In this document: one piece after another, positions 36,710 to 47,070 of the stretch
Layout of the letters: the number at the start of each line of letters is the position of its first letter
Position numbering within the stretch: position 1 is the first letter of the stretch
Assembly (NCBI GenBank): GCA_947501885.1
Contig: CANMXN010000001.1
Span: 434,001-498,000, forward strand
Length of the DNA stretch: 64,000 bases
Direction: 5' to 3'
From: an uncultured Sphingorhabdus sp.
GTDB taxonomy: Bacteria > Pseudomonadota > Alphaproteobacteria > Sphingomonadales > Sphingomonadaceae
Notes under the pieces: model-generated
Seen by the model: only the letters and a program-made list of their open reading frames with translations
What the model was told of the DNA's origin: nothing
Databases searched by the model: none
Made by a program: the position numbers and the translations under genes

Positions 36710-39012
36710 CACTCTTCCTCATTTATTGGCGGCATATTATGCCCCATCAATCTCAATATATCAGCAGCACATTCCACAATATTGCTGCCTGGACCATAGA
36801 TACCGACAACACCGCTGTCACGCAGATATTGATAATCTTGCGGCGGAATAACCCCGCCCGCAAATACCTTCACATGCCCAAGATCATTCTCTTTGAGCAA
36901 TTTGATAAGCTCTGGTATCAATGTTTTATGCCCAGCGGCAAGGCTAGATGCACCCACAGCGTCCACATTTTCTGATTTTGCTAGCTGCATAGTTTCTTCT
37001 GGTGTTTGAAACAATGGCCCAGAAATCACATCAAAACCCATATCAGTAAAGGCACTCGACACCACATTTGCGCCGCGATCATGGCCATCTTGTCCCATTT
37101 TAGCGACCAATATCTTGGGCTTGCGGCCAAGACGCTGTGATACAGCATCGATACCATCCACTACCAATGCATATTGCGGATCACCTTCATAGGCTGCGCC
37201 ATATATCCCTTTCACGGGTGTTGGTTTGGTTGCATATCGACCAAAAGCAGCCTCCATTGCATCCGATATTTCACCCAATGATGCCCGAAGCCGTGCGGCA
37301 TTAACGGCAAGGGCCAGCAAATTATTAGACATATCCGTTCGTGTTGAGCTTGTCGAAACACCGTCATCGACAGGCTCAGGGCGAACGGTGCTATTTTTAT
37401 CGGCAGTGATATTAGACATATCCGTTCGTGTTGAGCTTGTCGAAACACCGTCATCCCCTTCGACTGGCTCAGGGCGAACGGTGCTATTTCTTGCGGCATC
37501 AGTTATAGCCTGTAGAGCGGCCTGACAAGCGGCTTCATCGCGTGCATCGCGCATAGATTGCAGACGCTTTATCTGACCGTCACGAACCCTCGCATTATCA
37601 ACCTCTAGGGTTTCGAGCTGCTCTTCATCATCGAGCACATATTTATTTACACCAACAATAACATCATCGCCTTTATCAACCCGCGCTTGCCGTCCTGCTG
37701 CCGCTTCTTCGATCATCGCTTTGGGCCAACCATCGGCCACAGCTTTGGCCATACCGCCTTCTGCAATCACTTTTTCAATAATTTTCCAAGCCTTATCTAC
37801 CAATTCTGACGTCAAGGCTTCAACATAATAGCTGCCACCCAGAGGATCGACGACTTTGGTGATACCTGCTTCTTCTTGCAATATAATCTGTGTGTTACGA
37901 GCAATTCTTGCGGAAAAATCTGTAGGCAGTGCAATCGCTTCATCCAGTGCATTGGTATGCAAAGATTGGGTGCCGCCCAATGTCGCGGCCATCGCCTCTA
38001 TGGTGGTGCGCACCACATTATTATAGGGGTCTTGCTCGGTCAGCGAAACGCCTGAGGTCTGACAATGGGTGCGCAGCATTTTAGAACGTTCTGACTTTGC
38101 TCCCAAATCGCTCATAACGCGGTGCCATAATGTGCGCGCTGCACGCAATTTAGCCACCTCCATAAAGAAGTTCATACCAATACCGAAAAAGAAGCTCAAA
38201 CGCCCTGCAAATGCATCAATATTTAGGCCCGTTTCCATCGCTTGCCGCGCATATTCGCGGCCATCGGCAATGGTAAAGGCCAATTCCTGTACCGCTGTCG
38301 CCCCTGCTTCGTGCATATGATAGCCCGAAATCGATATGCTGTTAAATTTGGGCATATTAGCGGATGTATAGGCGATAATATCCGATATAATCCGCATCGA
38401 TGGTGCGGGCGGATAAATATAGGTATTGCGCACCATAAATTCTTTTAAAATATCATTTTGGATCGTTCCCGCCAATTGGTCTTGCGAAACGCCCTGCTCT
38501 TCCGCGGCGATGATATAAAATGCTAAGCAAGGTATAACCGCCCCATTCATCGTCATCGATACCGACATTTTATCAAGCGGAATTTGATCAAACAAGATTT
38601 TCATATCTTCAACGCTGTCAATCGCAACGCCCGCTTTACCAACATCACCAACGACGCGCGGATGATCGCTATCGTAGCCGCGGTGCGTCGCCAGATCAAA
38701 AGCAACAGAAAGCCCCTTTTGCCCTGCCGCCAAATTACGCCGATAAAAAGCATTGCTCTCCTCAGCCGTTGAAAAGCCTGCATATTGGCGGATAGTCCAT
38801 GGGCGCCCTGCATACATGCTCGCTTTAACACCGCGCGTAAACGGGCCAAAACCAGGCAATCCTGGATCAGCAGCATCGGCATCAGTATAAAGCGGTTTAA
38901 CCTCTATGCCCTCGGGGGTTTCCCAATTAAGATCACGGCCCTTTACTTCCTTATCGGCCAGAGCTTCCCAATCATTGATAGTAGGCTTATCTGATATCTG
39001 CTTATCGCTCAT
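36709..39012 (-). CDS. scpA: Methylmalonyl-CoA mutase with repeat-encoded insertion
   Basis: 767 residues, about 50 more than usual. The TIM-barrel domain (1 to about 500) includes [32 protein letters not shown] and [11 protein letters not shown]; the C-terminal B12 domain has the DGHDRG motif with cobalt-ligand His644. Between them residues 509-562 are encoded by two tandem copies of a palindromic repeat and read [10 protein letters not shown]... and [10 protein letters not shown] twice. The frame stays open and both domains look intact. It isomerises methylmalonyl-CoA to succinyl-CoA. It overlaps bioB and the enoyl-CoA hydratase gene. Confidence 0.94.
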   Translation of the reverse strand: MSDKQISDKPTINDWEALADKEVKGRDLNWETPEGIEVKPLYTDADAADPGLPGFGPFTRGVKASMYAGRPWTIRQYAGFSTAEESNAFYRRNLAAGQKGLSVAFDLATHRGYDSDHPRVVGDVGKAGVAIDSVEDMKILFDQIPLDKMSVSMTMNGAVIPCLAFYIIAAEEQGVSQDQLAGTIQNDILKEFMVRNTYIYPPAPSMRIISDIIAYTSANMPKFNSISISGYHMHEAGATAVQELAFTIADGREYARQAMETGLNIDAFAGRLSFFFGIGMNFFMEVAKLRAARTLWHRVMSDLGAKSERSKMLRTHCQTSGVSLTEQDPYNNVVRTTIEAMAATLGGTQSLHTNALDEAIALPTDFSARIARNTQIILQEEAGITKVVDPLGGSYYVEALTSELVDKAWKIIEKVIAEGGMAKAVADGWPKAMIEEAAAGRQARVDKGDDVIVGVNKYVLDDEEQLETLEVDNARVRDGQIKRLQSMRDARDEAACQAALQAITDAARNSTVRPEPVEGDDGVSTSSTRTDMSNITADKNSTVRPEPVDDGVSTSSTRTDMSNNLLALAVNAARLRASLGEISDAMEAAFGRYATKPTPVKGIYGAAYEGDPQYALVVDGIDAVSQRLGRKPKILVAKMGQDGHDRGANVVSSAFTDMGFDVISGPLFQTPEETMQLAKSENVDAVGASSLAAGHKTLIPELIKLLKENDLGHVKVFAGGVIPPQDYQYLRDSGVVGIYGPGSNIVECAADILRLMGHNMPPINEEE
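37324..37490. repeat. Tandem palindromic repeat inside scpA
   Basis: Two copies with an 87-base period (37324 and 37411), both starting ATTAGACATATCCGTTCG. Each has outer arms CCGTTCG/CGAACGG and inner arms TGAGC/GCTCA: copy one 37335-37388, copy two 37422-37481. Copy two has six more bases in the loop; all lengths are multiples of three. The unit resembles the abundant dispersed palindromes of Sphingomonadales. Confidence 0.9.
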
Positions 39013-39794
39013 TATTGTCCTTTAAACTGCGCTTTGCGTTTTTGCAGAAAGCTTATCGCGCCCTCGCGTGCATCTTGGCTATCGCCTGCAATTAGTTGGT
39101 TTTCAGCCTCTATACGCAGCGCGCTGGCATAATCACTCTCTAACGCAGCAGCCAAGCCTTGGCGCATTAATCCAATAGCAACGGTTGGGCCATTGGCCAA
39201 ACGAGCAGCCAAAGCAGTGGCTTCATCCAACAGCGCATCATTTTCCACGCATTTATATATTAATCCCCAATCAGCCGCTTTTTCACCACCAATTTTCTCG
39301 CCCAATAGCATCATTTCTGTGGCTCTCGCTTTACCCACCAATCGCGTAAGCATCCAAGAAGCACCGCCATCTGGAACCAGCCCGATATTGACAAAGGCTT
39401 GCAGAAAATAGGCCGATTGACCTGCAATGGCAAAATCACTGGTCAGAGCAAGACTGCACCCCACACCCGCTGCTGGACCATTCACCGCCGTAACAATAGG
39501 GATAGGCAGCTTTGATAATTTCATCATCATTGGATTGTAAGATCGCGTGAGTGATTTATAGGCATTTTGTCCGCCCGTCACATCACCGCTTGCACCTGCT
39601 GCTAGATCTGCACCAGAACAAAATGCACGTCCCTCGCCTGTTATGAGCAAGGCCCGTGCTTCACGCAAATGATCGAGCGCATCAGAGATATCATCGGCCA
39701 TTTGCGGCGGCATAGCGTTTAATCGCTCGGGCCTATTGAGCGTAATGGTTGCTATATTATCGGAAACTTCAAATTTGATTGTTTCATAATTCAT
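39012..39794 (-). CDS. Enoyl-CoA hydratase/isomerase family protein
   Basis: 260 residues of the crotonase fold. The CoA-binding and oxyanion regions are [20 protein letters not shown] and [20 protein letters not shown]. The sequence [18 protein letters not shown] resembles PaaG-type 2,3-dehydroadipyl-CoA isomerases and related hydratases; the true substrate is unknown. It lies between mutase and epimerase genes, so a role in branched or odd-chain acyl-CoA degradation is likely. The ATG overlaps the epimerase stop by one base. Confidence 0.85.
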   Translation of the reverse strand: MNYETIKFEVSDNIATITLNRPERLNAMPPQMADDISDALDHLREARALLITGEGRAFCSGADLAAGASGDVTGGQNAYKSLTRSYNPMMMKLSKLPIPIVTAVNGPAAGVGCSLALTSDFAIAGQSAYFLQAFVNIGLVPDGGASWMLTRLVGKARATEMMLLGEKIGGEKAADWGLIYKCVENDALLDEATALAARLANGPTVAIGLMRQGLAAALESDYASALRIEAENQLIAGDSQDAREGAISFLQKRKAQFKGQ

Positions 39795-40234
39795 CAATAC
39801 GCATCCTCTTTTGGTGTTTCCATAATCTCAGTAAGCATCCCGCCCATATCTTTTGGGTGAACAAAAAATATCATCGTACCATGCGCACCGATGCGCGGTT
39901 CGCCCAATATACGCTTACCCAATGCTTCAAACTCGGCTTTAGCCGCCATAATATTGGGCACTTCAAAACAGATATGATGCTGTCCGCCCAAAGGGTTTTT
40001 CGCCAAAAAACCATGGATAGGGCTATCGGTATTAAGCGGCTCAATCAGCTCAATCTGCGTGCCGTTCATTGCGCCGTCATTGGGCGTGTCAACGAAGCAA
40101 ACTTTAACGCCTTGTTCGGGCATATCAAACGGCTCTGATATATGCGCCGCGCCCATGACATCACGCCAATGAATGATGCTATCAGCAATAGATGGCGTTG
40201 CTACGCCAATATGATTTAAGCGTCCTAGTTTCAT
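39794..40234 (-). CDS. mce: Methylmalonyl-CoA epimerase
   Basis: 146 residues of the vicinal oxygen chelate fold. LNHIGVATPSI at the N-terminus, GQHHICFEVPNI in the middle and MIFFVHPKDMGGMLTEIME at the end contain the metal-binding His and Glu positions. It converts S- to R-methylmalonyl-CoA for the mutase. It overlaps the DUF808 gene (ATGA) and the enoyl-CoA hydratase gene (TGATG). Confidence 0.93.
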   Translation of the reverse strand: MKLGRLNHIGVATPSIADSIIHWRDVMGAAHISEPFDMPEQGVKVCFVDTPNDGAMNGTQIELIEPLNTDSPIHGFLAKNPLGGQHHICFEVPNIMAAKAEFEALGKRILGEPRIGAHGTMIFFVHPKDMGGMLTEIMETPKEDAY

Positions 40235-41184
40235 TGGGGTTGTTCCTTTGCCTTTGAATGCAAAAGTTTATGCGCGATGGGCGCGATTATAGAGCCAATT
40301 ACAACGCCAAAGATACCGCTCAAGAATGCGAATATAAACCATTCGACAAAACCCACCCAGCTTTCAGGGGATAGTCCAATTACGAATTTTGATACAATAT
40401 CAATCAGATGCTCTGGTCCATGCCATCCCAAAACGGCAATGTTATGCACCAGCAGTCCGCCGCCAACCCAAGCCATAGCCAGCGTGCCAATGATAGAGAT
40501 GGTGGTGAGGAGTTTGGGCATAAACGCTACCAGTCCGCGACCAAAACTTGCCAAAGCGCCAGCTTTTTCGCGTGCCAAATGCAGCCCCACATCGTCCATT
40601 TTTACGATCACGGCCACCGTGCCATAAACAACCACAGTGATAACCAGACCAATTAAGGCCAAGACTAAACCCTGTTGCCACCAAACCTCATCCGCGACTT
40701 CCGAAAGCGCGATCGCCATAATTTCTGCGGATAATATGAGATCAGTACGAATGGCGCCCTTGACCATTTCTTCTTCGCGCTCTGGCCCGCTATCTAATGC
40801 TGCGGTTTCATGCAAATTGGTTTCATCAACATGAAATAATTCCAATATCTTTTCCGCCGCCTCATAACAGAGAAAAAGCCCGCCAATGATAAGAATGATC
40901 GGGATTAAAAATGGCGCAAATTGCCCCAGCAAAACGGCTATCGGCAGCAAAATGACCATTTTATTGAATATCGACCCGCGCGCTATACGCCAAATCATCG
41001 GCAGTTCACGCGCAGGCGAGAATCCCGTTACATAGCTGGGCGTTACCGCGGCATCATCAATCACCACGCCAGCGGTCTTCGTGCCTGCTCGCGCTGCGGC
41101 TGCACCTATGTCATCGATTGAGGCCGCTGCGACTTTTGCAATAGCAGCAACATCATCCAATAAAGCGACTAATCCTGATGGCAC
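40231..41184 (-). CDS. DUF808 family membrane protein
   Basis: 317 residues. The conserved beginning is PSGLVALLDDVAAIAKVAAASIDDIGAA in part, followed by AGVVIDDAAVTPSYVTGF; it has about six membrane segments (near 72-103, 140-160, 170-195, 228-252 and 285-308). The function of DUF808/YedI proteins is not known. It starts with GTG and overlaps mce by four bases. It heads the propionate operon after the repeat-bearing gap; no metabolic link is evident. Confidence 0.85.
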   Translation of the reverse strand: MPSGLVALLDDVAAIAKVAAASIDDIGAAAARAGTKTAGVVIDDAAVTPSYVTGFSPARELPMIWRIARGSIFNKMVILLPIAVLLGQFAPFLIPIILIIGGLFLCYEAAEKILELFHVDETNLHETAALDSGPEREEEMVKGAIRTDLILSAEIMAIALSEVADEVWWQQGLVLALIGLVITVVVYGTVAVIVKMDDVGLHLAREKAGALASFGRGLVAFMPKLLTTISIIGTLAMAWVGGGLLVHNIAVLGWHGPEHLIDIVSKFVIGLSPESWVGFVEWFIFAFLSGIFGVVIGSIIAPIAHKLLHSKAKEQPQ

Positions 41185-41258
41185 AACATTTTATCCTTAA
41201 CGTTCTTCATTTTATCATTCTAATCTTTTTCAATTCTTAGTTCTACTATTCCCACTAT

Positions 41259-41287
41259 CGTCATTGCGAGTGCAACGAAGCAATCTC
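41259..41287. repeat. Dispersed repeat with CGTCATTGCGAG motif
   Basis: A single short copy beginning CGTCATTGCGAGTGCAACGA and ending GAAGCAATCTC. This motif is familiar from intergenic repeats in many alphaproteobacteria and others. Only one arm is present here, so it may be a truncated element. Confidence 0.65.
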
Positions 41288-41314
41288 CCCAACATCATCC
41301 CTCACTTCCACCAT

Positions 41315-41402
41315 CGTCATGCTGAACTTGGTTCAGCATCCATTTATGAAACCAATACAGCCTTCTAGTTTCAATAGACCCTGAAACAAGTTCAGGGTGA
41401 CG
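41315..41402. repeat. Mosaic palindromic repeat
   Basis: Outer ends CGTCA (41315-41319) and TGACG (41398-41402) are complementary. Inside are two hairpins: TGCTGAAC-TTG-GTTCAGCA (41320-41338) and CCCTGAA-ACAAG-TTCAGGG (41379-41397). The composite fits the mosaic intergenic elements of sphingomonads. It may also act as a transcript end for pccB. Confidence 0.75.
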
Positions 41403-41464
41403 AGTTTGTGTGAAAATAGACATAAATTTAATTTCTACCACCTCATAACTGGATATTATCCACC

Positions 41465-42997
41465 TTATAATGGAATATTATCATGTTTTTTCCACGGGTT
41501 TTCGAGCTGTTTATTGCGCAACTTACGAAGGCCCAGAGCGATACGTTTGCGTGTATTGTGCGGATGGATGATATCATCGATAAAGCCTTTTTGTGCCGCA
41601 ATGAAAGGATTGGCAAAGCGATCTTCATATTCAGCAGTACGCACGGCAATTTTTTCATCATCGCCAATGTCCGAGCGGAATATGATTTCCACCGCGCCCT
41701 TTGCGCCCATCACAGCAATTTCCGCGCTCGGCCATGCATAATTTAAATCACCACGAAGATGCTTGGACGCCATGACGTCATAGGCTCCGCCATAGGCTTT
41801 GCGCGTAATAATAGTGATTTTGGGTACAGTTGCTTCACCATAAGCGAATAATAATTTCGCGCCATGTTTGATAATCCCGCCATATTCTTGCGAAGTACCA
41901 GGTAAGAATCCAGGCACATCAACAAAGGTAACAATGGGTATTTCAAACGCATCACAAAAGCGCACAAAGCGCCCTGCTTTTTTTGACGCATTAATATCTA
42001 AGCACCCCGCCAAAACCATTGGTTGATTGGCAATAATCCCCACAGTACGCCCCTCGATACGACCAAATCCAATGATGATATTGCCTGCATGATCGGGTTG
42101 CACTTCAAAGAAATCTTCCTCATCAACAGTTTTCTGAATGATTTCGTGCATATCATAAGGCTGGTTAGCATTATCGGGGATGATAGTGTCTAAGCTAGGA
42201 ATTTCGCGCATCGCATCATCGCCTGTGGGCCGCTCTGGATGTTCTGACCGGTTATTCTCTGGCAGAAAATCAAAGAAATCACGCGCCGCCAGCAAAGCCT
42301 CTATATCATTATCATAGGCATTATCGGCCACACCTGATTTAGACGTATGCGTGGTTGCACCGCCCAATTCCTCTTGCGTTACCACTTCATTGGTGACGGT
42401 TTTTACTACATCAGGGCCAGTCACAAACATATAGCTGCTATCTTTGACCATGAAGATAAAGTCGGTCATGGCGGGGGAATAAACCGCTCCTCCCGCACAT
42501 GGCCCCATAATGAGGCTGATCTGCGGAACAACTCCCGATGCTAATACATTGCGCTGAAACACCTCGGCATAGCCGCCCAATGATGCCACGCCTTCTTGGA
42601 TACGCGCACCGCCGCTATCATTAATGCCGATAATGGGCGCACCGACTTTCATGGCATTGTCCATTAATTTGCAGATTTTTTTGGCGTGATTTTCAGATAG
42701 TGATCCTCCAAATACTGTGAAATCTTGGCTATAAACATATATAAGGCGGCCATTAATTGTACCGCTGCCCGTGACAACGCCATCACCTGGAATTTTGGTT
42801 TCTTCCATACCAAAATCAACGCAACCATGTTCGACATACATGTCAAATTCTTCAAAACTACCTTCATCAAGCAAAACATTAATACGTTCGCGCGCCGTTA
42901 ATTTGCCCTTTTTATGCTGTGCATCGATACGCTTTTGACCGCCGCCCATTCGAGCCGCCTCACGTTTTTTTTCCAACTGCTCAACAATTTTACTCAT
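41465..42997 (-). CDS. pccB: Propionyl-CoA carboxylase, carboxyltransferase beta subunit
   Basis: 510 residues, the usual PccB length. Contains [20 protein letters not shown], the acyl-CoA site [16 protein letters not shown] and the biotin site [23 protein letters not shown] in part. It transfers the carboxyl group from biotin on PccA to propionyl-CoA. I start it at the second ATG (MSKIVEQ), which has GGGG six bases upstream; the first ATG two codons earlier abuts the GGGG. It is separated from the other pathway genes by repeats. Confidence 0.94.
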   Translation of the reverse strand: MSKIVEQLEKKREAARMGGGQKRIDAQHKKGKLTARERINVLLDEGSFEEFDMYVEHGCVDFGMEETKIPGDGVVTGSGTINGRLIYVYSQDFTVFGGSLSENHAKKICKLMDNAMKVGAPIIGINDSGGARIQEGVASLGGYAEVFQRNVLASGVVPQISLIMGPCAGGAVYSPAMTDFIFMVKDSSYMFVTGPDVVKTVTNEVVTQEELGGATTHTSKSGVADNAYDNDIEALLAARDFFDFLPENNRSEHPERPTGDDAMREIPSLDTIIPDNANQPYDMHEIIQKTVDEEDFFEVQPDHAGNIIIGFGRIEGRTVGIIANQPMVLAGCLDINASKKAGRFVRFCDAFEIPIVTFVDVPGFLPGTSQEYGGIIKHGAKLLFAYGEATVPKITIITRKAYGGAYDVMASKHLRGDLNYAWPSAEIAVMGAKGAVEIIFRSDIGDDEKIAVRTAEYEDRFANPFIAAQKGFIDDIIHPHNTRKRIALGLRKLRNKQLENPWKKHDNIPL

Positions 42998-43061
42998 ATG
43001 CATCCCCAGACATAGTTAGATTAAATAGAATTTAATCGCGTAATTAAAATTCGGCAACTTT

Positions 43062-44408
43062 TTATTTTAAAAGCACTAATTCTTCTGCCATCGACGGATG
43101 CAGCGCAACCGTATTATCAAAATCTGCTTTCGTTAACCCTGCGACAACGCAAACAGCAGCAGCTTGGATAATCTCAGCCGATTCTGGGCCAATCATATGG
43201 ATACCCACCACCTTTTCATTATCGCCAGCAGTCACCATTTTATAAAGGCCGCGCTCCATCCGCCCCGAAACAACATTTTTCATCGGCCTAAAATTACTGC
43301 GATAGACATTAACGCTATCGCCATATTCATCGCGTGCGGCCACTTCTGTCATGCCAACCGATGCGATGGGCGGGCTAGAGAATACTGCCGATGCAATATT
43401 GTCATAGCTTATGGTGCGCGGGTTACCTCCAAAAACCGTATCAGCAAAAGCATGGCCTTCACGAATGGCAACAGGCGTTAATTGCACACGATTGGTGACA
43501 TCACCTACGGCATAAATAGATGGAACTGAGCTCTGATTATATTCATCAACCTTGATCGCGCCATGTTTATCCAATGCAACGCCGACATCCTCTAGGCCAA
43601 GGCCCTTGCTATTCGGCGTTCGGCCAGTTGCAACTAAGACCTGATCAAATATCGCCGCATCACCGCCATCGCTGAATGAGACTTTGAACGAACCATCATC
43701 TAATTTTTCAATTTTCTCCAGCGAGGCATTGAGCCGCAAATTCATATGCTTTGACTTGCTAATCTCAATCAAACGCCCAACAATTTCTTGATCATAGCTG
43801 CGCAATAATACATCCGATCGGTTGGCAAGCGTCACGTCGCTGCCAAATGCATGAAATATACCCGCAAATTCATTGGCAATATAACCGCCACCAACAACCA
43901 GTAGGCGCTTTGGTTGCTCCTCTAAATGAAATATCTCATTCGAAGTAATAGCATGTTCAGCGCCTTCGCATGAAGCAGAAACTGGCCATCCGCCCGTACA
44001 TACTAATATGGTTTTAGCCGTGATTTTCTCACCGCTCGCAGTTTGCACTTCATTGGGTCCTGTAACCGTTGCGCGTTCCTTGATAAGGGTGACATCGTTG
44101 CTACCCAATGTTTCGCCATAAAGTCCTTCAAGGCGATCAATGTCTTTTTGTACCAAATCGCGCAAACGTCCCCAATGAAACACGGGGTTTTCAATATCCC
44201 AACCAAAGCTCTCTGCTTCGCTTAAATCTTCGGCAAAATGCGCACCATAAGATAGCATCTTTTTAGGAACACATCCCCGAATAACGCAGGTACCACCAAC
44301 GCGATATTCCTCTGCTAGAGCAACCTTTGCACCATGCGATGCAGAAATACGCGCCGCTCTGACGCCGCCAGAGCCTGCTCCAATGACAAATAAATCATAA
44401 TCAAACAT
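43062..44408 (-). CDS. gor: Glutathione-disulfide reductase
   Basis: 448 residues, class I flavoprotein disulfide reductase. FAD site VIGAGSGGVRAAR, redox pair in GGTCVIRGCVPKK (Cys41 and Cys46), NADPH-binding VVGGGYIANEFAGIF, and the C-terminal HPSMAEE with the catalytic His437. CVIRGC is characteristic of glutathione reductase, unlike the lipoamide dehydrogenase motif. The ATG of MFDYDLFV follows AAGGAAAAAA; a TTG nine codons earlier is unlikely. Monocistronic or downstream of pgi. Confidence 0.93.
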   Translation of the reverse strand: MFDYDLFVIGAGSGGVRAARISASHGAKVALAEEYRVGGTCVIRGCVPKKMLSYGAHFAEDLSEAESFGWDIENPVFHWGRLRDLVQKDIDRLEGLYGETLGSNDVTLIKERATVTGPNEVQTASGEKITAKTILVCTGGWPVSASCEGAEHAITSNEIFHLEEQPKRLLVVGGGYIANEFAGIFHAFGSDVTLANRSDVLLRSYDQEIVGRLIEISKSKHMNLRLNASLEKIEKLDDGSFKVSFSDGGDAAIFDQVLVATGRTPNSKGLGLEDVGVALDKHGAIKVDEYNQSSVPSIYAVGDVTNRVQLTPVAIREGHAFADTVFGGNPRTISYDNIASAVFSSPPIASVGMTEVAARDEYGDSVNVYRSNFRPMKNVVSGRMERGLYKMVTAGDNEKVVGIHMIGPESAEIIQAAAVCVVAGLTKADFDNTVALHPSMAEELVLLK

Positions 44409-44510
44409 AGCTCTTTTTTCCTTATAATCTTGCAATATTATTCTGTTGAAATGGAATCGGTTAAATATCGACTAATTGTAATATAATTACAATGCTAATG
44501 AGATAAATAA

Positions 44511-46001
44511 TTACTCAAATGCAGCTTTCATGAGAGCGCTTGTCGATGGGTCAAAACCCGAAGGCCCATCTTGGGATATCTGCTTGGCAATTTCCTTGCC
44601 CAATTCAACGCCAAATTGATCGAACGGATTTATACCGAGCATCACAGCATTCACAAATGTACGATGCTCATAATAAGCGATAAGCGCCCCCAATGCTGCA
44701 GGCGTCACATCATCTATCAATATTGTAGTCGAAGGGCGATTACCCTCATAAGAACGAGCCTTATCATCATTGGAACGACCCGCCATCAGCGCAGCTCCTT
44801 GCGCAAAACAATTGGTCAATAATGTTTCATGATGTGCAGGATCAAAATCATGCCCTGGCGTTTTGCTGGCGATAAATTCAACAGGAATCAAATGCGTCCC
44901 TTGGTGCAACAATTGAAAGACAGCATGCTGCGCATCAGTACCAACGCCGCCCCATGTGATCGGCGCGGACGCATAATCAATTGGCACGCCCTCCGAAGTA
45001 ACGGATTTACCATTGGATTCCATCTCTAGTTGCTGCAAATAATCGGGTAAGAGACATAATCTCTCATCATAAGCAAAAACAGCGCGTGTCTGCACGCCTT
45101 TCACTTGTGTATAATAGAGATCAGCAAAAGCGGCCAGAACGGGAGCATTTTCGGATATATCGCTATTGGCAAAATGGGCATCCATTGCCGCAGCGCCTTC
45201 CAATATTTCGCTATATACTTCCCAACCCAGACCAATTGCTGCTGGAAAACCAATCGAACACCAAAGCGAATAACGCCCGCCTACATTTTCATTAAAGGGC
45301 AATATACGGCTTTCGTCGACGCCAAATTCAAGGGCCTTTTCGGGATTCGCAGTTAGAGCGATAACACGGCCTAGTGTGTCCGCTACACCTCCCTCTTGCA
45401 TCCATTCCATTGCGCTTTGAGCATTCATGAGCGTTTCGGTTGTTGTAAAGGTTTTCGATGCTACTGCCAGCAGGGTTTTTTGAGGATCAAAATTTTTGAC
45501 TGCTTCTGCCATTGCAGCGCCATCAACATTCGACACAATAGCGACATCATAGCGACTCTCTTCGCGCCCTAAGGCATCCATAAGCAATTTAGGACCAAGC
45601 GCACTGCCGCCAATACCAACATGCAATATATGTTTAATCTCACCCATAGCGCCTGCATCAATGGCCTCAATCAACGCTTTCATGCGGCCTTGTAGCAATT
45701 TGGCTTCTGTAACGGCCTGATCTGCGCCTATACCACGCTCAGCAATATGTAGGGCACTGCGTCCTTCGGTCGGATTAATAATAGCACCCGATAATAAGGC
45801 TTCTCTTTTGCCCAGTAAGTCCATTTCTAAGGCGATGGATTGAAATGCATCCAATGTTTCATCCGCCAAATGGGTTTTGCTCATGTCAATCCGTAAACCC
45901 GCTGCATTAAATGTAAGAGCATTCACGCGATTTTTGTCTTTATCAAAAAGTTCTAATAAGGTTTCGCTTTCATGCCTTTTCACTGCATCCCAATTTGGCA
46001 T
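44511..46001 (-). CDS. pgi: Glucose-6-phosphate isomerase
   Basis: 496 residues. Contains GIGGSALGPKLLMDALG, the signature GGRYSLWCSIGFPAAIGLG, HQGTHLIPVEFIA and QFGVELGKEIAKQ with the catalytic Lys. It interconverts glucose 6-phosphate and fructose 6-phosphate. The ATG of MPNWDAVKRH has GGAGAG five bases upstream; a GTG two codons earlier would be too close to it. It is divergent from lepB over 127 bases. Confidence 0.95.
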   Translation of the reverse strand: MPNWDAVKRHESETLLELFDKDKNRVNALTFNAAGLRIDMSKTHLADETLDAFQSIALEMDLLGKREALLSGAIINPTEGRSALHIAERGIGADQAVTEAKLLQGRMKALIEAIDAGAMGEIKHILHVGIGGSALGPKLLMDALGREESRYDVAIVSNVDGAAMAEAVKNFDPQKTLLAVASKTFTTTETLMNAQSAMEWMQEGGVADTLGRVIALTANPEKALEFGVDESRILPFNENVGGRYSLWCSIGFPAAIGLGWEVYSEILEGAAAMDAHFANSDISENAPVLAAFADLYYTQVKGVQTRAVFAYDERLCLLPDYLQQLEMESNGKSVTSEGVPIDYASAPITWGGVGTDAQHAVFQLLHQGTHLIPVEFIASKTPGHDFDPAHHETLLTNCFAQGAALMAGRSNDDKARSYEGNRPSTTILIDDVTPAALGALIAYYEHRTFVNAVMLGINPFDQFGVELGKEIAKQISQDGPSGFDPSTSALMKAAFE

Positions 46002-46128
46002 AAACACTCTCCAATCTTAATATTTTGACGTAAATGATGTGATTTGCATATATTTTATGGCCAATAGCCTCAATGCACTATAGAAAGCCAGTATATGTTG
46101 ATCTAAAATTTATTAAGAAGTTTATAGT

Positions 46129-47070
46129 GTGAATGATAATAAGTCTAAAATAACTGATAAAACAGAGGCTAATGGCGAAGAAAATAAGAAAGCCATACGA
46201 ACAAATGAGATGCAAGAATGGATTGATTACGGCAAGTTTTTGATCAAATTAGCTGTATTTATGATCATCTTGCGCAGTTTCATTGTTTCTCCGTTCAATA
46301 TTCCATCAGAATCAATGCAGCCCCGCCTATTAATTGGTGACTATATTTTGGTGTCAAAATGGTCTTATGGATATTCAAAAAACAGCCTGCCATTCAGCGT
46401 TCCCCTGATTCCAGGACATATTTTCGCAAGCGAACCAGAAGTTGGTGATGTTGTCGTATTTAAAGCCCCACTGACGAATGGTCAGGATTATATAAAACGC
46501 GTAATCGGTCTACCCGGTGATATTATCCAAATGCGCGGCGGCATATTGGAAATCAATGGAGAAGCTGTCAAAAAAGAAAAAATCGATGATCTTATCATAC
46601 CTATGAGCCAAGGTGTTATTGATGCAGCAACTGTCAAAACTGCGCAATCAGGTAGCAAGATATATCCATGTAGCCGTCCAGAATTTGAACGTGATAGTAA
46701 AAATGGTGGCCGTGAATGCGTATACCCACGTTTTAAAGAAACACTACCCAACGGTGTATCCTATGAAATATTAGATCTCATTCCACTTGGCGCTCTTGAT
46801 TATACAGAAGCTTTTCAAGTGCCTGAAGGCAAATTATTTTTGATGGGGGATAATCGCGACCGCAGCGCAGACAGTCGCTGCCCCGCAGAAGGCAGCAATA
46901 AAAATGGCTGCTCTCCTCTGCCTGGTCGCGCCATCGGACTAGTACCACAAGAAAATTTGGTCGGAAAAGCAATGTTCACCGTATTTTCAACCGATGGCTC
47001 TGCCAATTGGATATTGCCATGGACTTGGTTTAGTGCAGCCCGTCCAGAGCGCATTGGGGATGGTTTTTGA
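46129..47070 (+). CDS. lepB: Signal peptidase I
   Basis: 313 residues. One membrane segment near 36-55, then the catalytic Ser62 in IPSESMQP and Lys123 in YIKRVIGLPGD; the end contains FLMGDNRDRSADSR. It cleaves signal peptides at the periplasmic face. Two extra segments hold four Cys: 181 and 197, and 251 and 261. The start is a GTG following AAGAAG. The gene overlaps rnc as TTGA and heads lepB-rnc-era. Confidence 0.94.
   Translation: MNDNKSKITDKTEANGEENKKAIRTNEMQEWIDYGKFLIKLAVFMIILRSFIVSPFNIPSESMQPRLLIGDYILVSKWSYGYSKNSLPFSVPLIPGHIFASEPEVGDVVVFKAPLTNGQDYIKRVIGLPGDIIQMRGGILEINGEAVKKEKIDDLIIPMSQGVIDAATVKTAQSGSKIYPCSRPEFERDSKNGGRECVYPRFKETLPNGVSYEILDLIPLGALDYTEAFQVPEGKLFLMGDNRDRSADSRCPAEGSNKNGCSPLPGRAIGLVPQENLVGKAMFTVFSTDGSANWILPWTWFSAARPERIGDGF

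Larger units (their letters stand above)
41185..41464. other. Repeat-bearing intergenic region between pccB and the DUF808 gene
   Basis: 280 bases without a gene, holding two different dispersed-type repeats (41259-41287 and 41315-41402). The remainder is AT-rich and could hold the promoter for the DUF808-mce-mutase unit. The repeats split the pccB gene from the rest of its pathway. Confidence 0.75.

Noticed and set aside
37324-37490. CRISPR-like array
   Set aside because: Only two copies, with internal palindromes, coding context and no cas genes in the window.
37212-37525. Open frames on both strands over the scpA repeat
   Set aside because: The palindromic repeat is open in several frames; these products are repeat translations, and the mutase frame is the one continued by conserved domains on both sides.
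41185-41464. Transposase or insertion sequence remnant
   Set aside because: The gap holds short palindromic elements but no transposase fragment and no target-site duplication that I could see.
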